Positions 6,154 through 8,517 of a stretch of 8,517 bases of DNA are shown here, piece by piece (the stretch's first letter is position 1; each line of letters opens with the position of its first letter). A program made the position numbers and the translations under genes. Below the pieces are notes generated by a model that saw nothing but the letters and a program-made list of their open reading frames with translations, was not told where the DNA came from and did no database searches. The stretch is from Pseudomonadota bacterium (GTDB lineage Bacteria > Desulfobacterota > Syntrophia > Syntrophales > UBA5619), in NCBI GenBank assembly GCA_018896355.1, contig JAHIMW010000207.1, positions 1 to 8,517 of the forward strand, written 5' to 3'.

Positions 6154-7704
6154 CTAAAATTTCAGTTCCATCCCCAACGAATAGACGTCCCGTTTGTAAT
6201 CGTAGGCGTAGATGTTGGAATTCACCCGGGTGTACATGTACTGGGCGATCAGGTCGACGTGCTTGAAAACGGACCATGTCAGGCCGACCATCCCCGTATA
6301 GTTGCGGTCCTTCCGGACCGTGTTGTTGAAGAAGGTGTTTTCATTTTTATAATCCTGGAAATAGATGTCTCCGCCCAACTGGAGACGCAGGGCGTCACAG
6401 AGGGGGTAGATAAGATTGACCGACGTCCGGTATCCTTCGTTGCTGTAGTGGATGCCGTCCGCGTTGTCTTTGGTGTAGCCGAACTTCAGGTTGAAGATCG
6501 CATTTTCCTTGAAGAGCCAGAACCAGCTCAGGGAGCTGTCCATACCGCTGGAGGTCTGATCCTCCAGTTCGGGGTTGCTGACCGTCTGGAAGAAATTCTT
6601 CTTCGTATAGGCGGCGCTGAGTTCCAGGATGTGCTCCCGGCTCATCAGGTAGCGGAAGAGCGGCCCCACGCCGGCGCTCTCGGAATAGCGGCGGTAGCTT
6701 TGATCGCGCTTGAGGTTGTGGGTGTAGTTGCCCACCAGGTTGACGGCGAAACTCCCGAAATTGAGCCCCGGCGCCAGCGTGAAGGAGTTGGCGAAGGTGT
6801 CGTTGTCCGTGCCGTACCGCTGATGGAGCGTGTTCATGGCCGCATAGCCCGCGTTGAAGACGAAGGGGCCGGGGAGGATCGGGACGAAGTCCAGCCGGAC
6901 AACGTTCTGCATCGCGAGGCTGCGCTTGTCCTGGCTCTCCAGATAGGCGTTGAAGGCGGCCGGGGCCTCGCTATAGGTTTCCGCCAGCGTCCGGTAGTTG
7001 GAATCGTACTGGCCCGTCACGCCGATCGTCAGCCGGAGCGGCCTCTCGATGTAGCGCCACTGCTCTGCGGCTTCCTGGTAGCGCCTCGCGTAGGAGGCCA
7101 TGTCGGAGAGCGGGTCCATCGTGACCGCCGACTGGAAACGGTCCCGGGCCTGGGCGTATTTGCGCTGGTTCATCAGGCAGACGCCGATCTGGAAGTCGGC
7201 CGACTGGGTATAGACGGGATCGAGCTGTTTGCTTTTTTCGAAGGCGGCGATCGCCTCGTCGTACTTCGCCTCCTTTGAGAGCGTCGTGCCTTTGAGGAAG
7301 GCCACGCGGGCCGGATAGACCTTGTGCTCTTCGGCGACGCCGATCCATTTCCTGGCGGTGTCCAGTTTGTCCAGCAGGGTCGACACCTCGATCAACTCGA
7401 GAATGGCATTGTCGGAGAGGGGTTTCAGATTGACGGCGTCCTCGAACTGCTTATAGGCGCTCTGGATGTCGTTCGTCTGGCGGTAGGCCATGCCGAGGTA
7501 GAAGGCCGCTTCCGCCGACGAAGGATCCTCCGCGCGGGCCCGGGTCAAAATCGTGATGGCCTCTTCGTAATTCTCCTGGTTGTACTGCGCGATTCCCTCC
7601 TTCAGGGCGGCCGATCCCTGCGCGAAGGCGGGCGCGGCCGGCGCCGCGAAGAAGAAAAGACCGACGAATGCGACAAAAACGGGCAACAGAGGCAGCTTTC
7701 TCAT
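6154..7704 (-). CDS. Exported TPR protein with C-terminal outer-membrane beta-barrel (Slam-like layout)
   Basis: This 516-residue protein probably inserts in the outer membrane. Residues 1-28 are a signal peptide (MRKLPLL, hydrophobic core, cleavage after AFA before QG). Residues about 31-200 hold TPR units: LKEGIAQYNQENYEEAI, AEAAFYLGMAYRQTNDIQSA, a degenerate unit at 98-130, FLKGTTLSKEAKYDEAI, and FQIGVCLMNQRKYAQA, each closing with a D/KP-type turn. From about residue 221 (LRLTIGVTGQYDSNY) to the end, amphipathic strands alternate with polar loops, and the last strand is YSLGMELKF with a terminal Phe, the usual BAM-recognised signal. TPR plus a barrel of roughly 300 residues is the layout of Slam (DUF560) proteins, and PgaA- or BcsC-like polysaccharide porins share the principle. 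No glycan enzymes are nearby, and the next gene encodes a giant exported protein, so protein export or anchoring is the favoured guess. The ATG at 7704 has AGAAAGGA 6 nt upstream. An in-frame ATG at 7797 lacks a ribosome site and would bury the signal peptide. Confidence 0.88.
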   Translation of the reverse strand: MRKLPLLPVFVAFVGLFFFAAPAAPAFAQGSAALKEGIAQYNQENYEEAITILTRARAEDPSSAEAAFYLGMAYRQTNDIQSAYKQFEDAVNLKPLSDNAILELIEVSTLLDKLDTARKWIGVAEEHKVYPARVAFLKGTTLSKEAKYDEAIAAFEKSKQLDPVYTQSADFQIGVCLMNQRKYAQARDRFQSAVTMDPLSDMASYARRYQEAAEQWRYIERPLRLTIGVTGQYDSNYRTLAETYSEAPAAFNAYLESQDKRSLAMQNVVRLDFVPILPGPFVFNAGYAAMNTLHQRYGTDNDTFANSFTLAPGLNFGSFAVNLVGNYTHNLKRDQSYRRYSESAGVGPLFRYLMSREHILELSAAYTKKNFFQTVSNPELEDQTSSGMDSSLSWFWLFKENAIFNLKFGYTKDNADGIHYSNEGYRTSVNLIYPLCDALRLQLGGDIYFQDYKNENTFFNNTVRKDRNYTGMVGLTWSVFKHVDLIAQYMYTRVNSNIYAYDYKRDVYSLGMELKF

Positions 7705-7710
7705 GTTTTG

Positions 7711-7718
7711 TCCTTTCT
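7711..7718 (-). promoter_or_regulatory. Ribosome binding site that fixes the TPR-barrel start at 7704
   Basis: AGAAAGGA lies 6 nt before the ATG at 7704. The alternative ATG at 7797 is preceded by TCGATCTTTCGC, with no purine-rich site, and the 31 residues it would add (Arg- and Pro-containing) precede rather than form the signal peptide. Confidence 0.8.
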
Positions 7719-7824
7719 GAAACGGGTTTGACCTCGACCGCAAGGGGCAACGCCCGGAGAACGGCGCGCCGGCAAAGCGTTCGACGGAGGCTTTCATGCG
7801 AAAGATCGAACGATTGACGGTTTG

Positions 7825-7854
7825 TTTTTACGGCCTTCCGGATCATAAAGTCAA
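7825..7854 (-). promoter_or_regulatory. Candidate sigma-70-type promoter of the operon
   Basis: On the minus strand TTGACT (7854-7849, 5 of 6 to consensus) and TAAAAA (7830-7825, 4 of 6) are separated by 18 bp. Transcription would start near 7818 and give a leader of roughly 110 nt before the ATG at 7704. It is the best -35/-10 pair I see between the repeat element and the gene. The -10 is weak, so this is tentative. Confidence 0.4.
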
Positions 7855-7868
7855 GCAAAATATTTTCC
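7855..7868 (-). promoter_or_regulatory. Possible sigma-54 (-24/-12) element overlapping the operon promoter region
   Basis: The minus strand reads GGAAAATATTTTGC, that is GG, exactly 10 bases, then GC, with TTGCT at the -12 side as in sigma-54 promoters. The -24 side lacks the usual CAC after GG. No enhancer site was identified. The match is suggestive and could be chance in an AT-rich stretch. Confidence 0.18.
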
Positions 7869-7923
7869 GGCGCACTAAAATTTTAATATCAAGACGTAAT
7901 TGCAAAGCTCTTCAAAATATGTC

Positions 7924-7977
7924 CCCCCTCCCTTGACGGGAGGCCCCTGCTGCTCTTCCCCCTCCCTTGACGGGAGG
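7924..7977 (+). repeat. 20-bp perfect direct repeat, two copies, inside the MITE-like element
   Basis: CCCCCTCCCTTGACGGGAGG occurs at 7924-7943 and again at 7958-7977, separated by 14 bp. Each copy is itself a hairpin. In the second copy the stem extends to 9 perfect base pairs (7958-7966 with 7972-7980) around a TTGAC loop. The first copy stops short because CCCC follows GGGAGG. Confidence 0.88.
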
Positions 7978-8040
7978 GGGTTAGGGGGTGGGTGAAGCGG
8001 AACATGCAGATTTTACGGCAAGCTCCCCCCCCCACCCTGA

Positions 8041-8063
8041 CCCTCCCCCGCCAGGGGGGAGGG
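8041..8063. repeat. Inverted C/G-rich hairpin unit in the right half of the MITE-like element
   Basis: CCCTCCCCC (8041-8049) pairs perfectly with GGGGGAGGG (8055-8063) around a 5-base loop. Read with its left flank CCCACCCTGA on the opposite strand, it matches the unit at 7958-7995, a palindrome followed by TTAGGGGGTGGGTGA. This gives the element its inverted symmetry. Confidence 0.75.
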
Positions 8064-8100
8064 GATTTATTGGTACTTTTGCAATTACCTCTCAAGATAG

Positions 8101-8365
8101 GGTTGACTTTTTTCAAGACGCTGTTATTAACTCGCTCTTATATAGTGGGATTTTCTATTGTCTGGTTTTTTCTGAACATCTTTTTGGGGACGGTTGTCGT
8201 TCCGTTCAACACATCTTCCCGGGAGAAGGTCGTTCCGGCAGAAATAGGGACATCGCCACTATTTTTCTACGCTCCCACGAAACTGGGACTCCGTTCCTCT
8301 ATTTCCAGGCCCGTTTCGCAGGCCGGGAGTATCTTTTCCGCCGTTTCACGGAAAGCCGGACAATC
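8101..8365. other. Non-coding stretch between two repeat elements
   Basis: No gene can be supported here. The stretch is less GC-rich than the coding regions at its left end and carries a promoter-like TTGACT-16-TATTAA pair on the plus strand (8103-8130) with no start codon plus ribosome site after it. A short imperfect hairpin (8335-8340 with 8349-8354) lies at its right end. It may be ordinary intergenic DNA or the decayed remains of a gene or repeat. Confidence 0.4.
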
Positions 8366-8517
8366 GTTTGAGACCTTTATTGATGAACTCGTCAAAAGTC
8401 TGAAATCCCCTCCCCCTTCACGGGGGAGGGTTAGGGTGGGGGTGATAAGTGACTGTATTTCCGGATGTAATTTCCCCCTCCCCTTAATCCCCTCCCGCAA
8501 GGGGAGGGGAAAATTGA
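8366..8517. repeat. Second palindromic repeat element, probably cut by the window edge
   Basis: Two G/C-rich hairpin units face each other: CCCTCCCCC with GGGGGAGGG (8408-8416 and 8422-8430) followed by TTAGGGTGGGGGTGA, and CCCCTCCC with GGGAGGGG (8489-8496 and 8502-8509) in the opposite orientation. This is the same inverted pair seen in the element at 7896-8088. The left flank GATGAACTCGTCAAAAGTC (8382-8400) resembles an end sequence I recall from deltaproteobacterial intergenic repeats. The right end is not in the window, so the boundaries are uncertain. Confidence 0.55.

Larger units (their letters stand above)
7896..8088. mobile_element. MITE-like element, about 193 bp, with 11-bp terminal inverted repeats
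   Basis: GTAATTGCAAA at 7896-7906 is repeated exactly in inverted orientation as TTTGCAATTAC at 8078-8088. Between them lie G/C-rich palindromic units, two facing one way (7924-7943 and 7958-7995) and one the other (about 8023-8064), so the whole element can fold back on itself. TCAAGA occurs on both sides (7889-7894 and 8092-8097), 1 and 3 bp outside the inverted repeats, and may be a target duplication. There is no transposase or credible reading frame, so any movement would depend on an enzyme encoded elsewhere. Confidence 0.7.

Noticed and set aside
5196..6266. Plus-strand open frame of 356 codons with Arg-rich sequence
   Set aside because: It is antisense to the FecR and poly-proline region. 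The Arg/Gly runs are the complement of proline codons, and high GC at the third position removes stop codons on the opposite strand.
6259..7278. Plus-strand open frame of 339 codons
   Set aside because: It is antisense to the TPR-barrel gene, whose signal peptide, TPRs and terminal-Phe barrel are clear.
7762..7771. 10-bp palindrome CGGCGCGCCG in the operon leader, as a possible operator
   Set aside because: It is short, purely G/C and expected by chance in such DNA. No second half-site or regulator gene supports a binding role.
7705..7797. Extended N-terminus of the TPR-barrel protein starting at the ATG at 7797
   Set aside because: There is no ribosome site, and the extra 31 residues would sit before the signal peptide. 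The ATG at 7704 has a well-placed AGAAAGGA.
7889..8116. Minus-strand open frame of 75 codons across the MITE-like element
   Set aside because: It translates the palindromic repeats (PPPWRGRVRVGGG, HPLTPSRQGRG), a pattern seen as false genes wherever such repeats occur.
7988..8371. Plus-strand open frame of 127 codons
   Set aside because: It begins inside the MITE-like element and has no ribosome site. The part after the element shows no domain, although a decayed gene cannot be excluded.
8267..8500. Minus-strand open frame of 77 codons at the right edge
   Set aside because: It spans the second palindromic repeat, and its sequence (ITPTLTLPREGGG) is the repeat translated.
7922..8517. CRISPR array, because of several repeated G/C-rich units
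   Set aside because: The units are few, unevenly spaced, in both orientations and differ in length. There are no regular spacers and no cas genes in the window.

Overview
The window looks like accessory chromosomal DNA from a GC-rich Gram-negative bacterium. My best guess is a member of Desulfobacterota/Deltaproteobacteria, perhaps near Syntrophales. This rests on a secreted FecR-domain giant protein, a TPR outer-membrane barrel, a small zinc-ribbon protein of a type I associate with that group, and G/C-rich palindromic intergenic repeats. It is inference from content; no marker gene is present.

All three supported genes are read from the minus strand, so transcription runs right to left. 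Positions 8517 to about 7830 are non-coding. This stretch holds a complete MITE-like element of about 193 bp with 11-bp terminal inverted repeats (7896-8088), a unique stretch with no convincing gene (about 8101-8370), and part of a second repeat element cut by the window edge (about 8366-8517). Promoter-like sequences for the operon lie at 7825-7868, just downstream of the complete element.

The operon has two genes 34 bp apart. The first (7704-6154) encodes a 516-residue protein with a signal peptide, about five TPR units and a C-terminal outer-membrane beta-barrel ending in Phe. This layout resembles Slam-type and other TPR-barrel exporters. The second (6119-255) encodes a 1954-residue protein with a signal peptide, a FecR domain, a Lys/Glu linker, a run of 16 prolines, and more than 1600 residues of Gly/Tyr/Trp-rich, probably beta-structured sequence with at least three diverged long repeats and a distinct C-terminal module. 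A strong intrinsic terminator (200-231) closes the operon. The pairing suggests an outer-membrane exporter or anchor with a very large periplasmic or surface substrate. That functional link is a hypothesis from adjacency and architecture.

At the left edge, beyond the terminator, a truncated minus-strand gene encodes a CxxC...CxxC zinc-ribbon protein, probably starting at a GTG with a good ribosome binding site.
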